DNA of 64,000 nucleotides from JAXDMU01 sp963762435 (GTDB taxonomy: Bacteria; Pseudomonadota; Alphaproteobacteria; ATCC43930; CGMCC-115725): assembly GCA_963762435.1 (NCBI GenBank), contig CAVXLN010000029.1, forward strand, positions 372,001-436,000, given 5' to 3'. The notes below the pieces were generated by a model. That model had not been told where the DNA came from, did no database searches, and worked only from the letters and a program-made list of their open reading frames with translations. Both the position numbers and the translations under genes were made by a program. Positions 1 through 8,511 of this stretch are shown here, piece by piece. How positions within the stretch are numbered: the stretch's first letter is position 1; every line of letters starts with the position of its first letter.

Positions 1-363
1 CGGCGTCATCCGGCGCCCGGCGGCGAAGAGGATCGTGGCGCCCAGCAGCAGCCAGGGGATGATCGCATCGAACGTATGCTGGGGCGTGAAGAGGAGGAGA
101 AGTGCCCCCACGATCCCGCCGGCCAGGCTGATCCATACCATCGGCCAGATGCCGATGCCGGTCAGCTTGGGAAAGCTTTCGCGATAGCCCCACGCGCTGG
201 CGAAACTGCCGGGCGAGACGGCGACCGTGCTCGACGCGTTGGCGACGATCGACGGCACGCCGGTGAAGACGAGTGCGGGAAATGTCACGAAGGAGCCGCC
301 CCCGGCCACCGCGTTCATGATGCCGGCCAGCAGTGCCGAACCAAAGAGCAGCACGAAATCCAT
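1..363 (-). CDS. Sulfite exporter TauE/SafE family permease, N-terminal part (cut by window start)
   Basis: Reading leftward from an ATG at 363-361, an open frame runs off the window edge and gives 121 residues. The start is a hydrophobic helix (MDFVLLFGSALLAGIMNA) followed by the glycine-rich AGGGSFVTFPAL stretch that is typical of the TauE/SafE family. Further membrane segments follow near residues 70-110. Family members are inner-membrane permeases, several linked to export of sulfite or other organosulfur anions; the substrate here cannot be told. It is divergent from the alanyl-tRNA synthetase gene, with about 140 bases between them. The family assignment rests on the N-terminal motif only, since the C-terminal half lies outside. 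Confidence 0.85.
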   Translation of the reverse strand, partial: MDFVLLFGSALLAGIMNAVAGGGSFVTFPALVFTGVPSIVANASSTVAVSPGSFASAWGYRESFPKLTGIGIWPMVWISLAGGIVGALLLLFTPQHTFDAIIPWLLLGATILFAAGRRMTP

Positions 364-440
364 ATCTCTGGTTAAGCGCGGTCGAGTGGTCTGGCAACCG
401 TCCTGAGCGTTGCCCGGCACGCGTTCCTTGCATGAAGCGT

Positions 441-446
441 TTGACA
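441..446 (+). promoter_or_regulatory. TTGACA -35-like element upstream of the short alaS
   Basis: A perfect TTGACA lies 59 bases before the GTG start of the synthetase gene in the 141-base divergent gap. No good -10 box is seen at the usual spacing (the best is CAATTT at 464-469), so this is a weak prediction. Confidence 0.25.
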
Positions 447-504
447 GACCTCGTGCAAATCCCCAATTTCCTGACATCTTTCCATTCGGCATGAAGGTTC
501 GACC

Positions 505-2328
505 GTGGCTCACGAAACCGTTGCTGGCCATCGCAAGATCGACGGCGACTATCTGCGCTCGCTGTATTTGAAATTCTTTTCCGAGCGCGGCCATGCCGTG
601 ATCCCGAGCGCCTCGCTCATCCCCGAGAACGACCCGAGCGTGCTCTTCACCACCGCCGGCATGCATCCGCTGGTGCCCTATCTCATGGGCCGCCCGCATC
701 CGGCGGGATCTCGCCTCGTCGATGCGCAGAAATGCGTGCGCACGAACGATATCGAAGAGGTCGGCGACCGCACGCATCTCACTTTCTTCGAGATGCTGGG
801 CAACTGGTCCTTGGGCGACTACTTCAAGGATGAGTCGATCGCCTATAGCTGGGAGTTCCTGACCAGCCCCGACTGGCTGGATCTCCCCAAGGAGCGTATC
901 GCGGTCAGCTGCTTCGGCGGCGGCAACGGCGTCGAGCGCGACGAGGTCTCCTATGCGGCGTGGCGCAAGCTCGGCGTGCCGGACGAGCGCATCGCCTTCC
1001 TCGGCATCGCGGATAATTGGTGGGCGGCCGGCGACGAGGGCCCGTGCGGTCCCGATACCGAGATCTTCTACGACACGACCGACGGCGTCGCCTGCGCCAA
1101 CGGCAAGGACTGCAAGCCCGGCTGTGGCTGCGGCCGCTGGGTCGAGATCTGGAACAATGTGTTCATGACCTATAGCCGCTCCGGCGGCCAGATCCAGGAT
1201 CTGCCGAAGCGGAACGTCGATACCGGCATGGGGCTGGAGCGCACGCTCGCCGTGCTGAACGGCGTGGAATCGGCCTATGACACCTCATCCTTGCGTCCGA
1301 TCGTCGAGGCGCTGATAGGCAAGTCGAAATTCACCGAGGACGAGATCAAGGCGAAGCCGGAGCTGCTGAAGGCGCTGCGCGTCGCATCCGACCATCTCCG
1401 CACCTCGGTCTTCGTCATCGGCGATCAGCGCGGTACCGCACCCTCGAACCAGGGGGCGGGCTATGTGCTGCGCCGCCTCATCCGCCGCGCCATCCGCTTC
1501 TGCGATCCCTTGGGCATCGATGCGGCGGATTGGGTCGAGACCTGCCATCTCGTCGTCGGCATGTTCGGGGCCGCATATCCCGAGCTCAGGGAGAATGAGG
1601 AGCGCATCGCCCACGAGCTCAAGCTCGAGAAGGACAAGTTCGCGCAGACGCTCAAGACCGGCATGCGGCTCCTGTCGAAGGAGATCGAGGAGCTCAAGGA
1701 TGCCGGCAGCACGATGCTGCCCGGCGAAAGCGCCTTCAAGCTCTACGACACCTACGGCTTCCCGATCGAGTTCACGCGCGAGCTGGCCGAGGAGCAGGGC
1801 TTCTCGGTCGATATGGAGGCCTATGACCGGCGCTTCGCCGAGCATCGCGAGGCGTCCCGCACCCAGGCGGCCAAGAGCGGCCTCGCCGACGACAGCGAGG
1901 AATCGGTCCGCTACCACACGGCGACGCATCTCCTGCATGCAGCACTCCGCAGCGTGCTCGGCCCTCACGTCTTCCAGAAGGGCTCGAACATCACGCAGGA
2001 GCGGCTGCGCTTCGATTTCAGCCATCCGAAGCCGATGACCAAGGAGGAGATCGAGGCGGTCCAGCATTGGGTGCAGGACGCGATCGACGCCCATATCCCC
2101 GTGACCTCCGAGACGATGGGGCTGCAGGAGGCGCAGGCCAAGGGCGCCATCGGCCTCTTCACCGACAAATATGACAACCAGGTCTCGGTCTATTCGATCG
2201 GCGATCGCTCGATGGAGCTGTGCGGCGGACCGCATGTCCGCAACACGGCGGAAATCGGCAAGTTCAAGATCATGAAGGAGCAATCCTCCTCGGCCGGCGT
2301 CCGGCGCATCCGCGCCGAGGTGGCGTGA
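505..2328 (+). CDS. alaS: Short alanyl-tRNA synthetase without the C-terminal DHHA1 domain
   Basis: This 607-residue protein carries the AlaRS catalytic core (HLTFFEMLGNWSLGDYF near residue 95; NVDTGMGLERTLAVL near 240) and the editing domain. In the editing domain, HATHLLH-type metal ligands lie near 473 and a CGGPHV motif near 573. It then stops at GVRRIRAEVA, where ordinary bacterial AlaRS (about 875 residues) continues into a linker and the DHHA1/C-Ala domain. A cysteine-rich insert (CANGKDCKPGCGCGRW, about 198-213) and the GPCGPDTEIFYD wording resemble AlaRS of candidate-phyla (CPR/Patescibacteria) type, from memory of those sequences. The GTG start is preceded by GAAGG; the ATG at 491 is in another frame. 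The gene overlaps the next one by GTGA. It is probably a charging or trans-editing enzyme for tRNA-Ala, and a second full-length alaS elsewhere is likely but not visible. Confidence 0.88.
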   Translation: MAHETVAGHRKIDGDYLRSLYLKFFSERGHAVIPSASLIPENDPSVLFTTAGMHPLVPYLMGRPHPAGSRLVDAQKCVRTNDIEEVGDRTHLTFFEMLGNWSLGDYFKDESIAYSWEFLTSPDWLDLPKERIAVSCFGGGNGVERDEVSYAAWRKLGVPDERIAFLGIADNWWAAGDEGPCGPDTEIFYDTTDGVACANGKDCKPGCGCGRWVEIWNNVFMTYSRSGGQIQDLPKRNVDTGMGLERTLAVLNGVESAYDTSSLRPIVEALIGKSKFTEDEIKAKPELLKALRVASDHLRTSVFVIGDQRGTAPSNQGAGYVLRRLIRRAIRFCDPLGIDAADWVETCHLVVGMFGAAYPELRENEERIAHELKLEKDKFAQTLKTGMRLLSKEIEELKDAGSTMLPGESAFKLYDTYGFPIEFTRELAEEQGFSVDMEAYDRRFAEHREASRTQAAKSGLADDSEESVRYHTATHLLHAALRSVLGPHVFQKGSNITQERLRFDFSHPKPMTKEEIEAVQHWVQDAIDAHIPVTSETMGLQEAQAKGAIGLFTDKYDNQVSVYSIGDRSMELCGGPHVRNTAEIGKFKIMKEQSSSAGVRRIRAEVA

Positions 2329-3029
2329 CGCAGGAGGCCGGAGAAAAGCCGGCCGCAGCCGTCAAGAAGCACGCCGCCCGCCCGCGCGACGCGGCCACGC
2401 TGATCCTGACGCGTGGCTCGGGGGCAGGGGCCGAGCTGCTGATGGGGCGGCGGCATGAAGGGCATCGCTTCATGCCCGGCATGTGGGTGTTCCCCGGCGG
2501 CCGTGTCGATCCCGGCGACACCTATCTCAAGCCCGGCAGCACGCTCCGGCCCGAGGTCGCGGCCCGTCTCGCCATCGGCTGCAGCCCTCGCCGGGCTGCG
2601 GCGGTGGCGCTTGCCGGCATCCGCGAGACCTTCGAGGAGACCGGGCTGCGCCTCGGCCGTGCCGCGACCGGCGCCCTGCCCAAGCCATCCTGCCCGGCCT
2701 GGGCCGCCTTCCTCGAGACCGGCATCGTGCCCGCCCTCGACCGGCTCGACTATGTCGCCCGCGCGATCACGCCGCCCTACCGGCCGATCCGCTTCCATGC
2801 CCGCTTCTTCATGGCCGACGCGGCCCATACGGTAGGCGAGGCCAAGCCCAGCGCGGAGCTGGTCGAGCTCTCCTGGGTCCCGATCGAGGCCGCGCGCAAG
2901 CTCGACCTGCCGCGCATCACCGAGATCGTGCTCGACGAGATCGCCGCCCGCCTCCGTGGCCCGCACCAGGCCCGGCCGGTGCCCTTCTACAGCCAGCGCC
3001 ACGGCAAGTCGGTGGTGGAATACGACTAA
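2325..3029 (+). CDS. Nudix hydrolase family protein
   Basis: The protein has 234 residues if read from the GTG at 2325, which overlaps the stop of the synthetase gene (GTGA) and implies translational coupling. The open frame extends further upstream, but only inside the alaS sequence. The Nudix signature appears as ALAGIRETFEETGL near residues 90-105, with an upstream MPGMWVFPGGRVDPGD segment, so both the glycine-rich lead and the RE...EETG metal-binding core are present. The wording FPGGRVDPGD and the long spacing between this and the Nudix box resemble the NUDT19-like group that cleaves CoA or acyl-CoA diphosphates. That substrate assignment is an inference. It could equally be a general nucleoside-diphosphate-X hydrolase. 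Confidence 0.88.
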   Translation: MTQEAGEKPAAAVKKHAARPRDAATLILTRGSGAGAELLMGRRHEGHRFMPGMWVFPGGRVDPGDTYLKPGSTLRPEVAARLAIGCSPRRAAAVALAGIRETFEETGLRLGRAATGALPKPSCPAWAAFLETGIVPALDRLDYVARAITPPYRPIRFHARFFMADAAHTVGEAKPSAELVELSWVPIEAARKLDLPRITEIVLDEIAARLRGPHQARPVPFYSQRHGKSVVEYD

Positions 3030-3032
3030 AAT

Positions 3033-3152
3033 CCCCTCGCCCGCCTGCGGGAGAGGGAGGGACCCACGAAGTGGGAGGGTGAGGGTATCACCCCGAAATA
3101 CCTCGCATATATACCCTCACCCCAACCCTCTCCCGCCGGGCGGGAGAGGGAG
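3033..3152. repeat. Palindromic intergenic repeat, family 1, copy A
   Basis: The gap between the Nudix gene and the oxidoreductase consists of two inverted GC-rich modules with the core GCGGGAGAGGGAGGG and its complement CCCTCTCCCGC, each next to a GGGTGAGGG / CCCTCACCC box. Related copies lie at 24528-24732 and 46664-46767, always between genes. The arrangement resembles REP/BIME-type interspersed repeats and would form strong hairpins in RNA. Confidence 0.85.
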
Positions 3153-3176
3153 CAACAAAATAACGGAGGAACCTCG

Positions 3177-4139
3177 ATGAAGGCCGCAGTCTATTACAAG
3201 AACGGCGATCCAAGCGTGCTGCAATACGAGGACGCACCGGACCCCGAATGCCATCCGCATGGCGTCGTCATCCGCGTGGCCGCCGTCAGCATCGAGGGCG
3301 GCGACACGCTCAACCGCTTCCGCGGCGCGCTCGCCACCACGCCGCATATCGTGGGCTACCAGGCCTCGGGCGAGATCGTCGAGGTCGGGTCCGCGGTGAC
3401 GCACCTCAAGCCAGGCCAGAATGTCGCGACCGTGAACGCCTACGGCTCGCATGCCGAGCTCAGGTCAGTGCCGGCGCGTAATGCCTGGCCGGTGCCGGAC
3501 GGGTTCGATGTCAAGCTCGCCTCGGTCATTCCCGTCGCCTTCGGCACGGCCGATGATTGCCTCTTCGAGTTCGGGCGCCTGAAGGCGGGCGAGACGGTGC
3601 TGATCCAGGCCGGCGCCAGCGGCGTGGGCCTGGCCGCGATCCAGCTGGCAAAGCGCGCCGGCGCCACGGTGCTGGCGACCGCATCGAGCGACGAACGCCT
3701 CGAGCGGCTCAAGCAATATGGCCTCGACCACGGCATCAACTACAAGACCGAGAATGTGCCGCAGGCGGTGATGAAGCTCACCGGCGGCAAGGGGGCCGAT
3801 CTCGTGGTCGACCCGGTCGGCGGCTCGACGCTCCAGGGCAGCGTGCTTTCCTTGGGCTATCGCGGCCGCGTCTCGATGGTCGGCGCCGCCGGGCGCGAGC
3901 CGATGCAGATCGATGTCTCGAGCCTGATGGGCGGCAACCGGTCGCTGTCGGGCGTCTTCCTCGGCGCCGAGATCATGGGCGACCGCGCCCACGACAATAT
4001 CCAGCGCCTCATCGACGAGGCGGCACGCGGCGAGATCAAGGTCATCATCGACCGCATCTTCCCGCTCTCCGAGGCGGCTGCGGCGCACGCCTATATCGAA
4101 AGCCGCCAGGCCGTTGGCCGGGTGCTGCTGATCCCCTAG
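3177..4139 (+). CDS. Zinc-independent quinone oxidoreductase-like protein (MDR family)
   Basis: This 320-residue protein belongs to the medium-chain dehydrogenase/reductase superfamily. The GroES-like N-terminal half (VRVAAVSIEGGDTLNR) is followed by a Rossmann nucleotide site, VLIQAGASGVGLAAIQLAK near residue 140-160. The AxxGVG pattern there is typical of NADPH-binding quinone reductases, and no catalytic zinc ligands are seen. A GGAGGAA ribosome-binding site lies 6 bases before the ATG. Its stop overlaps that of the convergent thioredoxin-like gene by a few bases. The likely reaction is NADPH-dependent reduction of a quinone or enone; the physiological substrate is unknown. Confidence 0.88.
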   Translation: MKAAVYYKNGDPSVLQYEDAPDPECHPHGVVIRVAAVSIEGGDTLNRFRGALATTPHIVGYQASGEIVEVGSAVTHLKPGQNVATVNAYGSHAELRSVPARNAWPVPDGFDVKLASVIPVAFGTADDCLFEFGRLKAGETVLIQAGASGVGLAAIQLAKRAGATVLATASSDERLERLKQYGLDHGINYKTENVPQAVMKLTGGKGADLVVDPVGGSTLQGSVLSLGYRGRVSMVGAAGREPMQIDVSSLMGGNRSLSGVFLGAEIMGDRAHDNIQRLIDEAARGEIKVIIDRIFPLSEAAAAHAYIESRQAVGRVLLIP

Positions 4140-5227
4140 CCGAAGGTAAAGCAGAAGAGTTCGGCGCCCGTATCGAGGAACTCGATCTCGAATTGCCGGT
4201 CGAGGATCGGTCCGGGTTGCCGGATCAGCTGGTGCAGGCGCTGCTGGCTCACGGTTCCGTTGCCTTGCGCATCGACATCGAAGCCGTGCGCCGTGCCAGG
4301 CGGCTGACCGTCGAGCGACACGCGAAACCGCGCCTTCGTGCCGGGCGATGCCGGCCCCATCACGAGATGCAGGTCCCGCGCATGGAAGCGGTAGGCGAGC
4401 TTGCCGTTGGGCTGATTCGGCGCCACAGCGTGCTTGCCGATGGTCCAGTCGCCGGCCAACGCCCAATGATTAAGCTCCAGCGGGTCCGGCACCGTGTAGA
4501 GATGGCTTCGATCCAGGAACGCGCCGTCCGCCGGGGTGAAACCTTCGGTGCGGGCGTAGCCCACATAATTCTCGGATGATTTGAGATCGGCCCAGTCGGC
4601 CTGAACCTCGAAGCCGGTCGGATCGATCGGCGTCAATCCGGTGCCGACCGCTTTCGCCCCGGCCTCGGCCAGCAATTGCTGGATCACGCGCTCCGAAATG
4701 TCGTACTCGCCTTCGCCGAAAGCATGATGCCGGATCCGCCCCTGCGCATCGATGAAATAGAGGGCGGGCCAGTATTCATTGTCGAAGGCGTTCCAGACCG
4801 CGTAGTCGCTATCAATGGCGACCGGATAATCGACCTTGAGATCCGCGACCGCGTGCCGCACATTCTCGAGCTTCTTTTCGAACGCGAATTCGGGCGTATG
4901 CACGCCGATGACCACCAGGCCCGGATCCTTGTACCGATGCGCCCAGGCCCGGACATAGGGCAGCGTGCGCAGCCAGTTGATGCAGGTATAGGTCCAGAAC
5001 TCGACGAGCACGACCTTGCCCTTGAGCTCGCCGGCACCGAGCGGTGTCGAGTTGAGCCAGGCCACAGCCCCGCCGAACGAAGGCAGCGAGCCTTCGACGC
5101 CCAAATCGACGCGTTGGGCGCGGGCCGAGCCGATCCGCATCAGCGGTGCCGCGACGATCGTCGCCAGCGAACCCATGAATCGCCGGCGCGGAAGATGATT
5201 GAGAGCGGACATCGGGCTGCTCCTCAC
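4136..5227 (-). CDS. Tat-exported DipZ/TlpA-like thioredoxin-fold protein with incomplete CxxC
   Basis: The protein has 363 residues from a GTG that overlaps the epoxide hydrolase stop (GTGA); an ATG at 5212 is an alternative. A twin-arginine signal (LPRRRFMGSL) leads to a thioredoxin-like domain starting with KGKVVLVEFWTYTCINW near residue 70-85. The C-terminal part (about 230-363) resembles the carbohydrate-binding-like module that follows thioredoxin in DipZ proteins. DipZ and TlpA relatives carry Cys-x-x-Cys here, but this copy has C82-I-N-W85, so the second, resolving cysteine is missing. It should therefore not act as a classical dithiol oxidoreductase. It may act through a mixed disulfide or as a monothiol peroxidase. 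The shared operon and shared Tat export with the upstream hydrolase suggest a joint periplasmic role. Confidence 0.85.
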   Translation of the reverse strand: MRSSPMSALNHLPRRRFMGSLATIVAAPLMRIGSARAQRVDLGVEGSLPSFGGAVAWLNSTPLGAGELKGKVVLVEFWTYTCINWLRTLPYVRAWAHRYKDPGLVVIGVHTPEFAFEKKLENVRHAVADLKVDYPVAIDSDYAVWNAFDNEYWPALYFIDAQGRIRHHAFGEGEYDISERVIQQLLAEAGAKAVGTGLTPIDPTGFEVQADWADLKSSENYVGYARTEGFTPADGAFLDRSHLYTVPDPLELNHWALAGDWTIGKHAVAPNQPNGKLAYRFHARDLHLVMGPASPGTKARFRVSLDGQPPGTAHGFDVDAQGNGTVSQQRLHQLIRQPGPILDRQFEIEFLDTGAELFCFTFG

Positions 5228-6564
5228 GCCGGCTTGCGCAGGGAACGGAACCCGGCACGCAGCTCTTCCGAGAAGAGCTGCGGCTGTTCCCAGGCGGCAT
5301 AATGTCCACCCTTGTCGACCCGATGGTAGTAGATGAGCTTATGATAGGCCTGCCCGGCCCAGCTCCGCGGCGCTTGGTAGTTCTCGCCGGGAAAGACAGT
5401 GATCGCGGTGGGAAGCGAAACGTCGGCCGCGGCGTAGAGATTGATCTTGTTCTCCCAATAGAGCCGGCCCGACGAAACGCCGGTATTGGTTAGCCAATAA
5501 AGCGAAATCTCGTCGAGCACATCATCGCGGGTGAGGTCCCCCACCGGATGCCCGTTGAACGGGTGACCCAATATCGCGCCCATCACCGCCGCCTCGGGCT
5601 GGCCGTAGCCGTCGCCATGGTCGATGATCCAGGCCGCCAGCGCCACCGGCAAATCCGCCAGCCCATAGAGCGTCTGCGGCCGCGTTCCCATGATCTGCGC
5701 ATAGGCGCGCCGTTTCGCGAACAGGATCTGCAACTGTTCGTAGGCGCGCTTTTCATCCTCGGCGAGGCTCGTGGGCGGCGGATCGCCGGCCTGCAGCGCC
5801 TTCGAGATATCGGCCGGCACGGTGCCGGGCAGGTTGACATGGATGCCGAGCAAGCCGGGCGGCGTCAGCTTCGCCATCTCGTTCGTGACCGGCGAGCCCC
5901 AATCGCCGCCTTGCGCCACATAGTTCGTGTAGCCGAGGCGCTGCATCAGCGCGACCCAGGCCCGCGCGATGCGGGTGGGATTCCAGCCGGTCGCGGTCGG
6001 CTTGCCGGAAAAGCCATAGCCCGGCATGGACGGGATCACCAGATGGAACGCGTCCGCGGCATCGGCTCCGTAAGCCGTGGGGTTCGTCAGCGGATCGATG
6101 ATCTTCAGCTGCTCGATGATCGAGCCGGGCCAGCCATGCGTGACGATGAGCGGCAGTGCCGCTTCCTGCTTCGATCGAACATGGATGAAATGGATGTCGA
6201 GCCCGTCGATCTCGGTGATGAATTGCGGCAAGCCGTTGAGCCGGGCCTCGACCTTGCGCCAGTCATAATCGGTCTGCCAGTGATGCACGAGCTCCCGCAT
6301 CACGGCCAGCGGCACGCCTTGGGACTCGTCGGCAACGGTCTCCTTCTCCGGCCATCGGGTCGCGGCCAGACGCCGGCGCAGATCGGCGAGATCCTGCTCA
6401 GGCACATGGATATGGAACGGTCGGATGGCGTCGCCGGCCGCGGCTGCCGTCGCTAGCGCCGGCAACAGGTTCGCCATGCCCGCGGCGGCAATGCCCATCG
6501 CGGTGACGCCTAAGAGCTGGCGCCTTTTATGATCGATACTGTCAGAAGCTGGACGCGTTCCCAT
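5224..6564 (-). CDS. Tat-exported epoxide hydrolase (alpha/beta fold)
   Basis: Counting from the ATG at 6564, which has a GAGG ribosome-binding site 6 bases upstream, the protein has 446 residues; longer starts at 6585 and 6630 are less well supported. A Tat signal (DHKRRQLLG then a hydrophobic stretch) precedes the epoxide-hydrolase N-terminal domain (HIHVPEQDLADLRRRL). The hydrolase core has the HGWPG oxyanion motif at 143-147, the nucleophile aspartate in GGDWGS at 221, and a C-terminal histidine in DKGGHYAAWEQP. This is the bacterial counterpart of microsomal-type epoxide hydrolases and opens epoxides to diols. Export to the periplasm is unusual enough to note. It forms an overlapping pair with the DipZ-like gene. 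Confidence 0.9.
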   Translation of the reverse strand: MGTRPASDSIDHKRRQLLGVTAMGIAAAGMANLLPALATAAAAGDAIRPFHIHVPEQDLADLRRRLAATRWPEKETVADESQGVPLAVMRELVHHWQTDYDWRKVEARLNGLPQFITEIDGLDIHFIHVRSKQEAALPLIVTHGWPGSIIEQLKIIDPLTNPTAYGADAADAFHLVIPSMPGYGFSGKPTATGWNPTRIARAWVALMQRLGYTNYVAQGGDWGSPVTNEMAKLTPPGLLGIHVNLPGTVPADISKALQAGDPPPTSLAEDEKRAYEQLQILFAKRRAYAQIMGTRPQTLYGLADLPVALAAWIIDHGDGYGQPEAAVMGAILGHPFNGHPVGDLTRDDVLDEISLYWLTNTGVSSGRLYWENKINLYAAADVSLPTAITVFPGENYQAPRSWAGQAYHKLIYYHRVDKGGHYAAWEQPQLFSEELRAGFRSLRKPA

Positions 6565-6672
6565 GGTGAACCTCGCTGGCTTCATCGGATGACGCCCAGC
6601 AAAGGTGCGACCTTTTCTACGGCCGCGCAACGAGGTTCGAACGATATTCCGATAAGTCTATCGCTATGCGGC

Positions 6673-7164
6673 CTAGGTTCTTGCCGCCAGGAAATCGCGC
6701 ACGGCAGGGCCGGTGCCGAACGGCCAGGGCTTCAGCTTCTCGATCGGGACGCGCTTGAAATCGGCGAGCTCATTCCGGTCCAGCACGATCTCGCCCATGG
6801 CCTCGATGTGATAGGCGATGATCAGCTGGTTCATCTGCTCGAAGGGGTATATCCCGACCAGCCGGCAGGCGCGGGTCTCGAGGCCCAGCTCCTCGGTCAC
6901 TTCCCGCCGCGCCGCTTCCTCGGTCGTCTCGCGCATCTCGAGGAAGCCCGTGACGAGGCCGAACCAGCTTTCGGGCCAGCCATGGCTGCGCACCAGGATG
7001 ATCTCGTCCTCATGCTGGACGATCGCCGCCACGACGGGGATCGGCGAAAGCCAGGTGGTCTTGGCGCAATCGCCATTGCCGCACAGGCGCTGGCCCGGCT
7101 GGCTCTCGACCGGTTCCAGCGCATGGCCGCAATAGCCGCAATGACGAGGTGGCTCGAAGGGCAT
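6673..7164 (-). CDS. Zinc-ribbon Nudix hydrolase
   Basis: This 163-residue protein begins with a zinc ribbon, C9-x2-C12 and C28-x4-C33, followed by a full Nudix box (GFLEMRETTEEAARREVTEELGL) near residues 73-95. That order is shared with the NudC-like NADH pyrophosphatases, but the protein is much shorter than NudC (about 260 residues) and lacks its N-terminal domain. A likely substrate is a small nucleoside-diphosphate compound, with no further evidence. A GGGAAAG site precedes the ATG. It sits downstream of the DUF3775 gene in the same direction. Confidence 0.9.
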   Translation of the reverse strand: MPFEPPRHCGYCGHALEPVESQPGQRLCGNGDCAKTTWLSPIPVVAAIVQHEDEIILVRSHGWPESWFGLVTGFLEMRETTEEAARREVTEELGLETRACRLVGIYPFEQMNQLIIAYHIEAMGEIVLDRNELADFKRVPIEKLKPWPFGTGPAVRDFLAART

Positions 7165-7197
7165 GGTGCTTGCTTTCCCGTTAGTCAGAACGGGCGG

Positions 7198-7626
7198 TCA
7201 GAGCCGCCCGATCTCATACTCCTCCGGCGAGTATCCCAGCTGGGTGAAGCCCTCTTCCACAAGATCGCCGAGATCGGGAATCGCCATCAGATAGGCAGCG
7301 GTGGTACCTTGCGACCGTTCGCGCGCCTGCTCGCGCGCTTCTTCCCACTCGGCCGCCGTGAAATCGCCGCGCCCTATCCAGACCATGGCGACGAGATCGA
7401 TCGCCGCATCGTCGCTCAGATCGTCGATCGCCGCCTTCAGCTCGGCCGAGGACGCGTCCTCTGGGAATTCCTCCAGAGTCTCCTCCTCGTCATCCTCGTC
7501 CGGCTCTTCCTCGTCCTCGTCGGGCACGACCTCCTCGTCATATTCGCGCGCCTTGGTGATGATGAAGACCACCATCTCCGGATCGATCTCGATTTCGATC
7601 GGCTTGTCGTCCGCGCTTTCAGCCAT
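7198..7626 (-). CDS. DUF3775 domain protein, acidic
   Basis: This 142-residue protein has a short N-terminal segment (IEIDPEMVVFIITKAREYDEEV), a strongly acidic low-complexity linker of about 30 residues, and a C-terminal domain (LKAAIDDLSDDAAIDLVAMVWIGRGDF). The C-terminal domain matches the DUF3775 family found mainly in Alphaproteobacteria. The function is unknown. A GGAGGGACC ribosome-binding site supports the ATG. The acidic stretch is likely flexible. It is probably co-transcribed with the zinc-ribbon Nudix gene 33 bases downstream. Confidence 0.85.
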   Translation of the reverse strand: MAESADDKPIEIEIDPEMVVFIITKAREYDEEVVPDEDEEEPDEDDEEETLEEFPEDASSAELKAAIDDLSDDAAIDLVAMVWIGRGDFTAAEWEEAREQARERSQGTTAAYLMAIPDLGDLVEEGFTQLGYSPEEYEIGRL

Positions 7627-7773
7627 GGTCCCTCCAGGGTTGTGATCCGAGGAATAACACCAAAACCGGCAATGTCACACCCAACCGCCTAAACGGTCGC
7701 ACCGGGAATATGTCACCGGGCCATCGGGTTGCCTATATGATAGCGCGGTATTTTGCGTGGTGAGGATCGAGCG

Positions 7774-8376
7774 ATGGATCGGTGGCTCTGGGGCATGTTG
7801 GGCGCGGCCGCCGCAGCGCTTGTGATGCTCCTCGGCATTTGGGCCTATAGCCAGCTCGGCCAGGGGCAGGGCGGCCGGCTTGCCATCGGCGGACCCTTCG
7901 ATCTCATCGATGGCGACGGCCATGCCGTTACCGATCGCGATTTCCGCGGTCGGGTGATGATGATCTATTTCGGCTATACGCACTGCCCGGATGCGTGTCC
8001 CACCGCGCTCAACGACATGGCGGTGGCGCTCGACAAGGTGGGCGACGGCCGCCAGCGGATCCAGCCGATCTTCATCACGGTCGATCCGGAACGCGACAAC
8101 GGCACGGCGATCAAGGAATATGCCGCCGCCTTCGGCCCGGACTTCGTCGGCCTCACCGGCAGCCTCGACCAGGTCCAGGCGGTCGAGAAGGAATTTCGCG
8201 TCTATGCCAAGAAACATCCGACCAAGGATGGCGATTACGACATGGACCACAGCTCGATCATCTATGTCATGGATGGCAACGGCCAATTCGTCGGCAATTT
8301 CACCGGCGAGACCGATCCCGACCAGATGGCGGTGACGCTGGCGCAGATGGTGGCGAAGCCCAAACCGACCAGCTGA
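7774..8376 (+). CDS. SCO1/SenC family copper chaperone
   Basis: The protein has 200 residues from the ATG at 7774, with GAGG 8 bases upstream; the TTG at 7753 is unlikely. One N-terminal membrane anchor (about residues 5-22) precedes a thioredoxin-fold domain. The copper-binding site has C71-P-D-A-C75 and the distal histidine H159 in MDHSS. Family members deliver copper to the CuA site of cytochrome oxidase and may also act as thiol reductases. Its neighbours give no sign of an oxidase operon, so it is an isolated copy, probably facing the periplasm. Confidence 0.93.
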   Translation: MDRWLWGMLGAAAAALVMLLGIWAYSQLGQGQGGRLAIGGPFDLIDGDGHAVTDRDFRGRVMMIYFGYTHCPDACPTALNDMAVALDKVGDGRQRIQPIFITVDPERDNGTAIKEYAAAFGPDFVGLTGSLDQVQAVEKEFRVYAKKHPTKDGDYDMDHSSIIYVMDGNGQFVGNFTGETDPDQMAVTLAQMVAKPKPTS

Positions 8377-8511
8377 GGACCCCATCAGAAAGGCGATCGG
8401 GTGGTGCGGGGCGGAAAGCGGAAGTTGAAGCTGGCGATCAAAACAGCCTATAGTCGCGAACCTTGAAACAGATGTCGGCGCCGAAGCCGACCGGTCGAAG
8501 GGGGCGGCGCC

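Noticed and set aside
3465..4466. Minus-strand frame of 333 codons
   Set aside because: Antisense to the quinone oxidoreductase-like gene and out of frame with the DipZ-like gene.
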